DNA from: Candidatus Parcubacteria bacterium
GTDB taxonomy: Bacteria; Patescibacteriota; Patescibacteriia; Patescibacteriales; UBA12075
Reading direction: 5' to 3'
DNA: 45,289 bases
Assembly (NCBI GenBank): GCA_023142915.1
Contig: JAGLIO010000006.1
Location: 1 to 45,289, forward strand
A model generated the notes under the pieces. The model was not told where the DNA came from, made no database searches, and worked only from the letters and a program-made list of their open reading frames with translations. Of this stretch, positions 1 through 9,091 are shown piece after piece (positions within the stretch are counted from its first letter, which is position 1; the number at the start of each line of letters is the position of its first letter). A program made the position numbers and the translations under genes.

Positions 1-28
1 GGTCAGTGAGGAGTTACATAAAAAATGC

Positions 29-57
29 TTGACAAAAATATAGCATTGTGCTATACT
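29..57 (+). promoter_or_regulatory. Sigma-70 promoter for the 123-488 gene
   Basis: TTGACA at 29-34 and TATACT at 52-57, separated by 17 bp, is close to the sigma-70 consensus. It lies about 65 bp upstream of the first coding region, which has a strong Shine-Dalgarno site, so a short untranslated leader is expected. Confidence 0.75.
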
Positions 58-122
58 TTTTTGATGTTTAAGTCGTTCGTTAATAATTAAATGATAAATC
101 AAATATACAGGAGGATGATATC

Positions 123-488
123 ATGATAAATGAAGAACGCAAGGAAAAAATATTTAAAAACGCTAATCAAATATTTCGCGAATGTGGGTTCGATGTAGAG
201 GCAAAGGATGTCATTGACAGAAGATTTGTAGTATCTAGTAGTGTTGAAGGTGATTGGTATCCGATGTTTGGTACAATTTCTTCATTTAAACCTATGTACC
301 TATACAATGGTCCAAAGTTATACTATGAGGTATGGCTATACCCTAATTTCGAACAACACGCATTATGGGTAAAAAATATAGATTTTATAATTTTAAGTAG
401 TAGAGAAGATTTATATTCAGGTGAGTTTAATGCGATTTATATATTTCGCAATAACCCTGATTCAGAAACATTTTTTGATTTCATTTAA
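123..488 (+). CDS. Hypothetical protein, 121 aa
   Basis: I do not recognise this protein. It is a soluble 121-residue product with no signal peptide or membrane segment, rich in aromatic residues in the middle (for example YYEVWLYPNF). The start is well supported: an AGGAGG Shine-Dalgarno site lies 7-12 bp upstream and a consensus promoter lies at 29-57. This strong SD contrasts with the SD-poor core genes of the window, so the gene may be accessory or recently acquired (inference). A second SD followed by an ATG lies just downstream at 498-518 and runs into a terminator hairpin, as if a second cistron had been lost. Function unknown. Confidence 0.75.
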   Translation: MINEERKEKIFKNANQIFRECGFDVEAKDVIDRRFVVSSSVEGDWYPMFGTISSFKPMYLYNGPKLYYEVWLYPNFEQHALWVKNIDFIILSSREDLYSGEFNAIYIFRNNPDSETFFDFI

Positions 489-526
489 AAAAACCGTAAA
501 GGAGGGAATTATTTTATGCTCAAAAC

Positions 527-556
527 AAAAGGGCAACACCAAGTGTTACCCTTTTT
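527..556 (+). terminator. Intrinsic terminator after the first gene
   Basis: The stem GGGCAACAC / GTGTTACCC has one mismatch and a 3-base loop. It is flanked by an A-run on the left and a T-run on the right, the form of an intrinsic terminator that can act on both strands. It ends the 123-488 transcript and lies 25 bp beyond the stop of the convergent macroglobulin gene. Confidence 0.7.
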
Positions 557-580
557 TATTTTACCAAAATTCATTTCACC

Positions 581-3500
581 CTACTCAACCCCAAACCATC
601 CCCCTCTCGTCCTCCCAAAATTCTCTGGAAAATACATCTCAGAAGCAACAGCAGGCAGATGATGGAATTTGCCTGGAATCAAAATACGAACATAGTAATC
701 ATATTCATAGGTGCCTTCTGATAGTCTTTCTTTGAATAAAAACAAGCGGTCGTCGCGCATCTCTACGGCATCGGGACGGATTTGCCGGCTTCGCTGCCAG
801 TCGCGCCAGTTGCCGCCGCGGTACATATAGCCGTAGTTATCTTCAGGCTTTGTTTTGCCTGTTAAAGCCTCTTCATTCTCTGTATCTAAATTAAAATTAA
901 TCAGCTCAACTCCGGCTGGGATAAAGTCTTCTATTGCTACGAAGTTTCTTGCCTTGGGCGTGATTATTTTGATATGTCCGCGCAAAATATCTCCGACTTT
1001 GGCTGAGTTAATCGTGTATTTATACTCTTCGTCGTCAAGAGCGTACAGCTCCCGCGTGATAGTAAATCCTTCATCGCGCGGCGGAACAGTATCAATCGGA
1101 AGAAAATATTTAAGCGAAACATCATAGTAAAAATTATTATTAAGCTTATTGCGGTTAGTCCGGTTAAATGTTAGGGGAGTCATAGCTCCAAATCGCATTT
1201 CATCCAACGGCATCACAATAGTGTCCTGTTGCAGAATATTAGCCGGATCGTAGCCAAATTTCCCAATCTCTTTATTATCAAGCGCTACTTTAAGTTCAAA
1301 ATCGGATTTATTTTCTTCCTGCCAGAGAAGATAATCAGTAAAAGCGTCAACCACGCTTAAAGTGTTGTTGGTTGATCCCCACGCCCCGTCCTTGTTGCGG
1401 CTTCTAAGCAGCCAGCGCATTATGTTGTCTAAAATAGCATTGTCGCGTTTGTCTTTAACCAAAGCTTTAAGCAAAAGAGCGGTATTTTTAATCGGGGTTT
1501 CATAATACTGCCAAATCCATGTTTCATTTTTAGATAAATAAGATCCGCGGGAATCTATTTCAATGCGATTTTCCAAGGTATTATAAATCTTTTGCTTATA
1601 GCTATTAAAAATACTAGGATTGTCTGTGGCAAGCATAGCTAAACAAACAAGCGAAGTATTGCTTATGTCTTCTGAAATAAATTTTTCGTCCTGGATAAAT
1701 GTTTTAATTTTATTTGCTAATGCCGGGCTTAAATGTTTAATGCTTTTCCATTGGGATAAAGTGTAAGCCGTAAGAATAACAGTATTTTTATTATCATAAA
1801 GATTATGACCGTAGTTAATTCTATTTTCTAAAAAATTGTAAGCTTTTTTTATTTTTTCTTCGTCAACATTATAGCCCGCATCTTGTATTTGCTTAAAAGT
1901 ATTTACAATATGCAGGCTTAAATAGAAATTTGACTGCCCGTAAGCATAATAATTAAAACCGCCGTCATTTTTTTGATTTTGATATATCTTATTCAGTCCG
2001 ATTTCAACCAGTTCGTCAATGGTGTAAGTTTGGTCTTCGTATTCAATTTTTTTAAGCTCAAATTTATCGCCGATATTTTCCAAAGCCAAGCCTTTTTTGA
2101 TAACGGCAATTGTGCTTAATTTGCTGGCGATTTGTTCACTGCAGCCGTAAGGAAAGGAAAGCATATAATTTAAGGCGTCGCTTAAAAATACAGCAAGAGT
2201 GGCGCTGGTTTTGATGGTTAATTCGCCTTTATCTTTAATAATATTGTTTGGCAAAAATATATATTCGCTTGCCTTGTCGCCTTTTGTATAACCGGCTGTT
2301 GCAACAGCTTCATAAGTATCATTGCGCCTGATTTTTATTGTTTTCTCCACCGTGTCTTCATGAATATTATCTTGAGCTGAAACTGTAAACACATGAATAC
2401 CATCCTGCTTATCGTGAGGCGCGGATACATTAAAATATATCGTGTTTGACTCTTTGTCTTTTAAGGCAAGGCTTTTATTGGAATCATCTTCCAAATTAAA
2501 GCTTGAGTCTGCCAGCCTGACATCAAATCTTTGGTCTTGGCCGGTTTGGTTATAAACTTTAGCGCCGATTGAAAATTCATCGCCGGGAATAATAAAGCGC
2601 GGTTTTAAAGGTGTTAACATCAACTCTTTGCGGCTGGTTATTTCTTTATAGCCCACTCCCAGCCTAGTGTCTTTAGTCAGACCGATTGATTCTATTTGCC
2701 ATGTAGTCAAATTATCAGGCAAATTAAATTTTATATTTGCCTTGCCTTTGTCATCCGTAACTATAACCGCGCGCCAAAGGGCGGTGTCTTTAAATATTCC
2801 TCTTTTCTTTTTGGCCAAATCTTCAGACTCAGCTCCGCCTCCGCCCTTAGCACCCTCTGCCTTAGAGACACTATCATTTAATTCAATTTCATGCAGTACA
2901 CTTTTTAAATTAGCTGCTGTGGAAACGGTTAAAGGCAAGCCGCCGTAGAAAAACGTTACAGGATTTTTTTTCGGATTGCCTTTTAAGGCTAGTACGCTTA
3001 GATCCGCTACTGCTACTGATAATTCGGTTTTAACTCCTTTGCCTGAGCTGTTTTTAACTTCAAAATCAAGAATAACTTCTTCGCCAGGAAGATAATAATC
3101 TTTATTGGATTTAACTTGAATATCCAGCGTTTTCTTTTCAGTATTAATATTAAATTGAATTTTATTATATTTCACGTCCGGTTCGGGCGATACCAGTACA
3201 ACTGAAGCGTAAATATTCGGAATATATTCTTCAATTATATCAAAGCGATAATTATACAAGCCTTGGTTAACATCTATAATTTCATAGTCAAATATTTTAC
3301 CCCTCTCAATTGAAACCAAGGCCTTGGCGCTTTTGTAAGGAGATTTAATTATAAAACTGGCCTCGTCGTTGACATTCAAATTTGTTTTTTCAACCGCTAA
3401 GTCAAGAGTGTCGTCATTACTCGGCTCTATGTCAACTCGTTTTTCTCCGTAAACATAAAGATTATAATTGGCGTTAGCCATGTTGCCTCGCTTGTCCGCG

Positions 3501-6500
3501 GCCTTGATAACAATTTCAAATTGCCCTTCTTCTTTTATGGAAAAATCGCCGCGCCAATTGCCTTGTTTGTCTGTATTTATTTTCTTTTGCTCAATCGGCG
3601 TTAATTTTTTCTCCCATTTATAATAATAACCGCCGTCCACTTCTTTTCGCCTGTTTCTTACCCATTCCATTTTATTGATTGTTAAATCAATATTATTAAC
3701 GCTCAATTCATGGCCATTTGTGTCAACCGATTTGACTTTAAGTTCAAAAGATTCATTTTTTCCCAGAAAAGATTTGTCTGTTTTAAGCCCTAAATAAAAT
3801 TCCGCGTTATGCACAACAAAAGATTTTTGCGCGGAAACTGACTGGCCGTTTTCGTTCTTGATTGTCAGGTAAACAACAAAAATTTTGCTTTTTCGTTCTT
3901 CGTCTTGGCCGAATAATTTATTAAAATCAAGCTGGTGGCTGATTCGCGCTTTGCCGTTTGAATCTAATTTCGTCTTGTTTCTTAAAATAAATTTATCATT
4001 ATAATCGCAGCCCCAAAAGCATCGCTGCCAGCTGTTGCCAAAATTAAAATATTCGCCTTTGTATTTGTCAAAATGATAATTCTGGCTGCCGATGCTGTAA
4101 GTAACCTCTCCGCCGTCCAAAGGCACTCCAAAGTAATAGCCGGCTTTCATGTCAAGCGTAAAAGTATCGCCTGATATATATTCTTCCTTGTCAATTTTTG
4201 TTTCTATTTTAAACGGCGCTGGAATATATTCTTCTACGTCAAAATAGGCATACATATCTTTGGTTTTTATGCGGTATCTACCAAGCGGCGCTTCAGCGTC
4301 AAGTTCTATGTCGGCGCTAAAAGTGCCGAATTCATTAACTGTCAATTCTTCGTTATAAATTTCATTATTCCTGCTATCAGTAATAATCAGCGGTATTTTC
4401 TTTTCTCTGAATATTTCATAATCACCGTCAAAGCCGACGCGATAAAGCCCTTTTATATGCACCTTATGTCCAGGACGGTAAATCGGCCGGTCAGTATAGA
4501 CATAAATTTTTTGCGCGTTATATGCCGAACTGCTATATTCAAATTTATTATAATAAGCCATAACAATAGCGTCGTTTCCATTGTTGTCGCTCACTACGGC
4601 GCCTAAAAGATTGTTAATCGCTGTTGTCTCAGCTATGCCAAAATCATTAGTATAAAAAGTTGCCGCCCTAAGCGCCGCTTTATCTTTTTGCGTCTGATAT
4701 AATTCAACGCGCGCGTTTTTTATTGGGTTTAGTCCGTCCAAATCAGTAACCCAGTAAAGATTGTTAATTGAGGCTTTCTGTCCGCCGGTAAGATTTTTTT
4801 CCGTGCGGCTGTTTCTTGTGCCGCTATAATTTTCGTTAATATTGATCTTTTTTTCAACAACATTTAGGTTTGTTACGGTAATATATGTTCTTTCGTTTAC
4901 TTTTTTCCCATTATAGCGATGAACATAGTTGGGATGAGAAAAAGTCAAAATATAGTGTCCGCGCGTATCAGTAAAATAATCTTTTAAATTAACCTGAAAA
5001 TAATTTTTTATCCAAAAACGCTTGGGCAATTCAATTTTATCTTGCTGAATTGTAATACAGTTATTTATAATAGATGCCGGTTCCCAATACGCGGGTTTAT
5101 TGTCCAGATGGTTAAGCATGTCCTCTGCCGCTAATTTACAAATATGCAAATTTACAAATTCCATATTTTCAACAGCATAAGTAAGCTTTGTTTTGTCCGG
5201 AACTGTAACCGTATAATCTTTTTGAAAATGATAAAAATTCAGATATTTTTGCGGCATTGTGCCTGTTGTAAATTTAACAGCACGCGCGTCTTTATTATTA
5301 AAATGATCAACTATTTTAAGATTAACAGTATATTCAGTTTCAGGCATAAGCCCGTAATTAATTCTGCTTTCAAATGTTCCACGCGCGCATTTATAATAAT
5401 TTCCTGTATAATTTTTCGGCACTAACACCGGTCTGCTCCAGCTTTTATACTCATAATCAGGTCTAATTGTTAAATAATAGTCTATATCTTCTTTAGCCGG
5501 AGAATTAAGCGGACTATTGCTGCAAATTATAAGTAAAGTGAGCATATTGTTGCCGCTAATTGCGAGTTTGTGCTGACTACTGCCGGCATTATTCGCCGGA
5601 ATCGTGGAGAGAATTCGCAATTTCGGAATAACATTAGCATATTCAATAATTTTTTCTTTATTAATCTGCAAGCCGTCTGAATTGATAATTTTTTTAAATA
5701 TTATTTCCAAATTTTCAGAATAATTTATTTTATCGCTTTGAAATGTGAGACGTATTCGCGCTTTGTCTGGAATTTTTTCGCATTCATCCATTTTGGCGTA
5801 ATAATAATCGTTTTCCTGTTCCTTGCATTTTTCTCCATATTCAATTGAAACAAGTTTTTCAGATTCTATTTTGCTTTTATCAAGATTAATGTCTTCATAA
5901 AAATCAACTACCAATTTGCCTTGCGCGTCAAAAAAATCCTGAGCCGCGAAATTTGTTTGCTCTGATGTCGCGCTGATACTGCTGATAATATCACTGACAA
6001 TAAAGTTAATTTGTTTAGGCTCTTCAATAATAATATCGCCACGAGCTGGATAAGCTTTGTTGATGGTCAACTGATAATTATTCGTAAAATCCCAAAGTTT
6101 TTTCCGTCCATGCCGATCCTTTTTATTATAAATCAACAGCGTTGATTCGTCTTTCTCTTCTATATATTCTTTGTCTTTTGGATTGTAAATTTTTTTAACG
6201 CCGTACTCAACAATAAATTCAAGATTTTTATCAGTAGTATTATTATGCAATTTTATTGTTTCTCTTGTCTGATTAATATCTATCGGCTGGTTAAATTTAA
6301 CACCAATTGGCTGATTGTAAATAATTTTATCCTTATTTACGTATTCATAGCGAAGTTTTCTGGTAATAAAAGTATGGGATAGTTCATTGACCAAAAGTCC
6401 GTCCATGGAAGTGAAGCCGGGTTTTATAACAACGTTGTAATTAGAGGAAGGTATTAAGGTTTCGTTTGGTTGAAATTGCAAGGCCTTGGTGCTGATCCAT

Positions 6501-7060
6501 TTGAATTTTCCAAGAGTAGGCGGATTGATTTCTATCGGCACATCACTCTCATACATAACATCAAGGGTAGTCAAAGGTACCATCGGGCGGTTAAAAATTA
6601 TTGTAATATCGGATTTCTCATGGGTTTCAGAATCTTTTTTAGGAAAAATAGCTGTTATCTCAGGATTTTCGTCTATTAAAAAGTCCTTGCCGATTGTGCC
6701 GGCAGACGAATTTAAGGCAACTGAATAATATTTGCCTATTTTTAGCTTTGTTTCAGGTTTAAATACGATTTGTTGTTCTTCAACGCTATCCAGCCATTGC
6801 CCCTTAATTTCCGGAGTAAACACAATGTTCGTTTTAGCTTTCTCGCTGTTTATGTCTGGCGGCAGATTAATAGCTATATTCGCGTTTTGCGAAATTTTAT
6901 CATTCACCAAAGTATAAGCCTGAGCGTAGTTCGGCGCCGGCTTAAAATAATCGGAAAGTTTTCTCTTGCCAGTTTCCTTATCAAGCAAATAAAAAACGGC
7001 CATGCCGCCAATTAAAAAAATTAATAATACTCCAACAGCTATTATTATTTTATTTTTCAT
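581..7060 (-). CDS. Giant alpha-2-macroglobulin family protein, 2159 aa
   Basis: Bacterial alpha-2-macroglobulin-like protein. The family traps proteases outside the cytoplasm by bait cleavage and a thioester. Seen here: an N-terminal membrane anchor or uncleaved signal (residues 4-26), Ig-like domains in the first ~350 residues, an MG2-type motif DRPIYRPGHKVHIKG near residue 855, the A2M-domain motif NLTTWQIESIG near 1450, and the thioester motif YGCSEQ with Cys1640 and Gln1643, followed by the alpha-alpha toroid region. CxEQ is kept, so thioester formation is plausible. At 2159 residues it is longer than E. coli YfhM (about 1650). The usual partner PBP1C is not adjacent; the neighbour is a divergent histidine kinase. 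A promoter is visible at 7101-7129. The start fits the signal anchor. Confidence 0.9.
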   Translation of the reverse strand: MKNKIIIAVGVLLIFLIGGMAVFYLLDKETGKRKLSDYFKPAPNYAQAYTLVNDKISQNANIAINLPPDINSEKAKTNIVFTPEIKGQWLDSVEEQQIVFKPETKLKIGKYYSVALNSSAGTIGKDFLIDENPEITAIFPKKDSETHEKSDITIIFNRPMVPLTTLDVMYESDVPIEINPPTLGKFKWISTKALQFQPNETLIPSSNYNVVIKPGFTSMDGLLVNELSHTFITRKLRYEYVNKDKIIYNQPIGVKFNQPIDINQTRETIKLHNNTTDKNLEFIVEYGVKKIYNPKDKEYIEEKDESTLLIYNKKDRHGRKKLWDFTNNYQLTINKAYPARGDIIIEEPKQINFIVSDIISSISATSEQTNFAAQDFFDAQGKLVVDFYEDINLDKSKIESEKLVSIEYGEKCKEQENDYYYAKMDECEKIPDKARIRLTFQSDKINYSENLEIIFKKIINSDGLQINKEKIIEYANVIPKLRILSTIPANNAGSSQHKLAISGNNMLTLLIICSNSPLNSPAKEDIDYYLTIRPDYEYKSWSRPVLVPKNYTGNYYKCARGTFESRINYGLMPETEYTVNLKIVDHFNNKDARAVKFTTGTMPQKYLNFYHFQKDYTVTVPDKTKLTYAVENMEFVNLHICKLAAEDMLNHLDNKPAYWEPASIINNCITIQQDKIELPKRFWIKNYFQVNLKDYFTDTRGHYILTFSHPNYVHRYNGKKVNERTYITVTNLNVVEKKININENYSGTRNSRTEKNLTGGQKASINNLYWVTDLDGLNPIKNARVELYQTQKDKAALRAATFYTNDFGIAETTAINNLLGAVVSDNNGNDAIVMAYYNKFEYSSSAYNAQKIYVYTDRPIYRPGHKVHIKGLYRVGFDGDYEIFREKKIPLIITDSRNNEIYNEELTVNEFGTFSADIELDAEAPLGRYRIKTKDMYAYFDVEEYIPAPFKIETKIDKEEYISGDTFTLDMKAGYYFGVPLDGGEVTYSIGSQNYHFDKYKGEYFNFGNSWQRCFWGCDYNDKFILRNKTKLDSNGKARISHQLDFNKLFGQDEERKSKIFVVYLTIKNENGQSVSAQKSFVVHNAEFYLGLKTDKSFLGKNESFELKVKSVDTNGHELSVNNIDLTINKMEWVRNRRKEVDGGYYYKWEKKLTPIEQKKINTDKQGNWRGDFSIKEEGQFEIVIKAADKRGNMANANYNLYVYGEKRVDIEPSNDDTLDLAVEKTNLNVNDEASFIIKSPYKSAKALVSIERGKIFDYEIIDVNQGLYNYRFDIIEEYIPNIYASVVLVSPEPDVKYNKIQFNINTEKKTLDIQVKSNKDYYLPGEEVILDFEVKNSSGKGVKTELSVAVADLSVLALKGNPKKNPVTFFYGGLPLTVSTAANLKSVLHEIELNDSVSKAEGAKGGGGAESEDLAKKKRGIFKDTALWRAVIVTDDKGKANIKFNLPDNLTTWQIESIGLTKDTRLGVGYKEITSRKELMLTPLKPRFIIPGDEFSIGAKVYNQTGQDQRFDVRLADSSFNLEDDSNKSLALKDKESNTIYFNVSAPHDKQDGIHVFTVSAQDNIHEDTVEKTIKIRRNDTYEAVATAGYTKGDKASEYIFLPNNIIKDKGELTIKTSATLAVFLSDALNYMLSFPYGCSEQIASKLSTIAVIKKGLALENIGDKFELKKIEYEDQTYTIDELVEIGLNKIYQNQKNDGGFNYYAYGQSNFYLSLHIVNTFKQIQDAGYNVDEEKIKKAYNFLENRINYGHNLYDNKNTVILTAYTLSQWKSIKHLSPALANKIKTFIQDEKFISEDISNTSLVCLAMLATDNPSIFNSYKQKIYNTLENRIEIDSRGSYLSKNETWIWQYYETPIKNTALLLKALVKDKRDNAILDNIMRWLLRSRNKDGAWGSTNNTLSVVDAFTDYLLWQEENKSDFELKVALDNKEIGKFGYDPANILQQDTIVMPLDEMRFGAMTPLTFNRTNRNKLNNNFYYDVSLKYFLPIDTVPPRDEGFTITRELYALDDEEYKYTINSAKVGDILRGHIKIITPKARNFVAIEDFIPAGVELINFNLDTENEEALTGKTKPEDNYGYMYRGGNWRDWQRSRQIRPDAVEMRDDRLFLFKERLSEGTYEYDYYVRILIPGKFHHLPAVASEMYFPENFGRTRGGWFGVE

Positions 7061-7100
7061 ATTTTTTAAAATTAACTTAAATTATGTTGTTTTCGCTTAA

Positions 7101-7129
7101 ATTATAACAGATTTTTGTGTTATGGACAA
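7101..7129 (-). promoter_or_regulatory. Promoter for the alpha-2-macroglobulin gene
   Basis: On the minus strand, TTGTCC (7129-7124), a 17-bp spacer and a perfect TATAAT (7106-7101) lie about 41 bp upstream of the macroglobulin ATG. The intergenic region is shared with the divergent kinase gene, whose -10 lies about 100 bp away. Confidence 0.65.
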
Positions 7130-7198
7130 ATTTAATAATTTTTTTAAAAAAAAGATGGTGACAATTGCACTTTTGCACTTTTTTTAATATTAATTTTT

Positions 7199-7207
7199 TG
7201 CTATAAT
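7199..7207 (+). promoter_or_regulatory. Extended -10 promoter for the histidine kinase gene
   Basis: TGC followed by TATAAT (7202-7207) is an extended -10 element. No good -35 hexamer is seen at normal spacing, which extended -10 promoters tolerate. It lies 31 bp upstream of the kinase ATG, leaving a leader of roughly 25 nt without a Shine-Dalgarno site. Confidence 0.6.
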
Positions 7208-7238
7208 GCAAGAAAGAATAATATAAGACATTTAAATT

Positions 7239-8738
7239 ATGATGCAATTAATTGAATTATCCGCTTTATCAAAACGGCTGTTTATTTTTTTATCTTCATT
7301 TTTAACCGTTTTAATTTTCGCGCTATTGTTAAAGTCATTAATAAATTCATTTTTGTTATTAGACGGATTTTGGGCGGAATTTGTTATTATAATTTTCGCG
7401 ATTTTAATTTTTCCGCTTGTAAAAATTTTTTATTCATGGATGGCAAAAGTTTTTATTTTTCCATACGGCCGCGACAGCATGAATGTTATTGCCGGATTAA
7501 ATAAGAGTTTAAAAAATACCTTGAATGTTGATGAAATATATATAAAATTGTCCGGCTTGCTCTGTGATGCCTTTAGGACTAAGTCTTTCGCCGTATTCAG
7601 CTATAATGAAAGCAATAATAGTTTTTCCATAGTATTCAACAATGGATTTGATATAAATTTCAGCGATAAAAAAAATATAGGTTGCGATTTAAATAAGAGT
7701 TGTTTTGCGGATGGCAAGGCTATGGCAATTAAAAGCCTGATTAATTGCTGTGAGAATTCAGATGAATTAGCCGGATTTTTAATTAAATTAAAAGCAGGCG
7801 CGCTTATGCCGGTAAATATAAAGAATAAGTTTGCCGGTTTTTTTATTTTGGGCAGGAAAGAAACCGTCGGTATTTATAATAAAAAAGATTTGCAGACTCT
7901 TGGAATAGCGGGCGCTCAGGCTTCAATGGCGATTGAAAACGCTTTAATGTATCAGGAAACAAAGAATTTTAATAACAAGCTTGAAGAGGAGGTGGCGATT
8001 GCGACAAAAGAATTAAGGGAAGCCAATGATGAGTTAATGAAATTGGACAAAGCGAAAAGTGAATTTATTTCCATTGCCTCTCATCAATTAAGAACGCCTT
8101 TAACGGTTATTAAGGGATATATTTCCATGATGATGGAGGGTAATTTTGGCAAGCTTCCGGAAAGCATAGCCGGTTCAATTAAAAAAGTTTATGATTCCAA
8201 TGAAAGATTAATATTACTGGTTGAAAATTTATTAAATATTTCACGCATTGAGTCCGGCAACTTGCAATTTAATTTAAAAGAGACAGATATAGAAGAGCTG
8301 GTGATTAGCGTTATAGATGAATTACAGGATACTGCTAAAAAGAATGGCAATGAGTTGATATATAAGCCATCTGCCGCGAAAATCCCTTGCGCGACAGTTG
8401 ATTCGGAAAAAATTCGCCATGTAATTTTAAATTATCTTGATAACGCGATTAAATATTCTGAAAAAGGAGAAATTATTATAAGATTAATACACAAAAACAA
8501 TAAAATAATTTTTAGCGTCCGCGATTCAGGCATCGGACTTTCCAATGAAGAGCTTACGAATTTATTTAGAAAATTTTACCGCGGATCATTAACGCCGCTG
8601 ATTCATACAGAAGGAACCGGACTTGGATTGTATGTGGCAAAACAGATGATGAAATTGCATAATGGCAGGGTATGGGCGGAAAGCAAAGGTAAAAACAAGG
8701 GCGCGATATTTTATTTTTCCCTGCCCTTGCCTAAATAG
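7239..8738 (+). CDS. Membrane-bound sensor histidine kinase with GAF domain, 499 aa
   Basis: Two-component sensor kinase. Two hydrophobic segments at the N-terminus (roughly residues 12-35 and 42-65) anchor it in the membrane. A GAF-like sensor region spans about 85-235 and a short coiled coil about 245-275. The HisKA dimerisation/phosphoacceptor motif SIASHQLRTPL has His282 as the likely phosphorylated residue. The HATPase_c domain carries the N-box NYLDNAIKYS, the G1 box DSGIGL and the G2 box GTGLGL. All catalytic boxes are intact. No response regulator gene is adjacent, so it is an orphan kinase here. It is divergent from the giant macroglobulin gene, with which it shares a 178-bp intergenic region, but a regulatory link is only inference. 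Confidence 0.92.
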   Translation: MMQLIELSALSKRLFIFLSSFLTVLIFALLLKSLINSFLLLDGFWAEFVIIIFAILIFPLVKIFYSWMAKVFIFPYGRDSMNVIAGLNKSLKNTLNVDEIYIKLSGLLCDAFRTKSFAVFSYNESNNSFSIVFNNGFDINFSDKKNIGCDLNKSCFADGKAMAIKSLINCCENSDELAGFLIKLKAGALMPVNIKNKFAGFFILGRKETVGIYNKKDLQTLGIAGAQASMAIENALMYQETKNFNNKLEEEVAIATKELREANDELMKLDKAKSEFISIASHQLRTPLTVIKGYISMMMEGNFGKLPESIAGSIKKVYDSNERLILLVENLLNISRIESGNLQFNLKETDIEELVISVIDELQDTAKKNGNELIYKPSAAKIPCATVDSEKIRHVILNYLDNAIKYSEKGEIIIRLIHKNNKIIFSVRDSGIGLSNEELTNLFRKFYRGSLTPLIHTEGTGLGLYVAKQMMKLHNGRVWAESKGKNKGAIFYFSLPLPK

Positions 8739-8784
8739 TTGGTTTTGGGTTATTATATTAGTATTATTATTAAATTTATATTTT

Positions 8785-8961
8785 ATGGCAATTTCAGTAA
8801 ACAAAGATACTTGCATTGGCTGCGGCGCGTGCGCGGCAATATGTCCCAGTATTTTTAAAATGGATGACGACGGCAAAGCATCCGCGATTAACAAAGGCGA
8901 TTTGAGCTGCGCTAAAAACGCCGGTGAAAGCTGTCCTGTTCAAGCAATTAAAGTTGTATAA
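8785..8961 (+). CDS. Small 4Fe-4S ferredoxin, 58 aa
   Basis: Single-cluster ferredoxin, an electron carrier. The N-terminal half carries CIGCGACAAICP, supplying three cluster cysteines plus one further cysteine. The C-terminal half has SCAKNAGESCPVQAI, where the CP motif supplies the last ligand. I chose the ATG at 8785 because the protein then begins MAISVNKDTCIGCG, the usual ferredoxin N-terminus; longer readings of this frame add unrelated residues that overlap the kinase gene. The gene follows the kinase by 46 bp and is ended by its own terminator, so it may be read from the kinase promoter. Physiological partner unknown. Confidence 0.88.
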   Translation: MAISVNKDTCIGCGACAAICPSIFKMDDDGKASAINKGDLSCAKNAGESCPVQAIKVV

Positions 8962-8974
8962 AATGTTTAAAGCC

Positions 8975-9015
8975 AGCCTTCCTCATTCGTTATGAGAGAG
9001 GCTTGTTTTTGTTTT
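8975..9015 (+). terminator. Intrinsic terminator after ferredoxin
   Basis: The stem runs from AGCCT at 8975 to AGGCT at 8999-9003, with an inner CCTCAT/ATGAG helix and a small mismatch. It is followed by a T-rich tract at 9006-9015. It separates ferredoxin from uvrC. Confidence 0.7.
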
Positions 9016-9072
9016 ATAGTCAAGGAATTTCAATATTCCTGACTACTGTTAGTGCCCTTTGGGCATAACTTG
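9015..9072 (+). repeat. Two-hairpin leader element, copy A (upstream of uvrC)
   Basis: Hairpin 1: TAGTCA, a bulged A, GGAAT, a short loop, ATTCC, TGACTA. Hairpin 2: GTTA, a bulged G, TGCCC, TTT, GGGCA, TAAC. The element ends 19 bp before the uvrC ATG, where no Shine-Dalgarno site is visible. The same arrangement occurs before dnaG and rpoD, and inverted at 12373-12429. Function unknown; candidates are a structured mRNA leader, a protein-binding DNA site or a dispersed palindrome. Confidence 0.75.
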
Positions 9073-9091
9073 AGAATATTTTTAATTTTTT

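Noticed and set aside
855-1127. Plus-strand open frames inside the macroglobulin gene
   Set aside because: They are antisense shadows of a long gene with clear A2M motifs; they show no motifs, SD or promoter.
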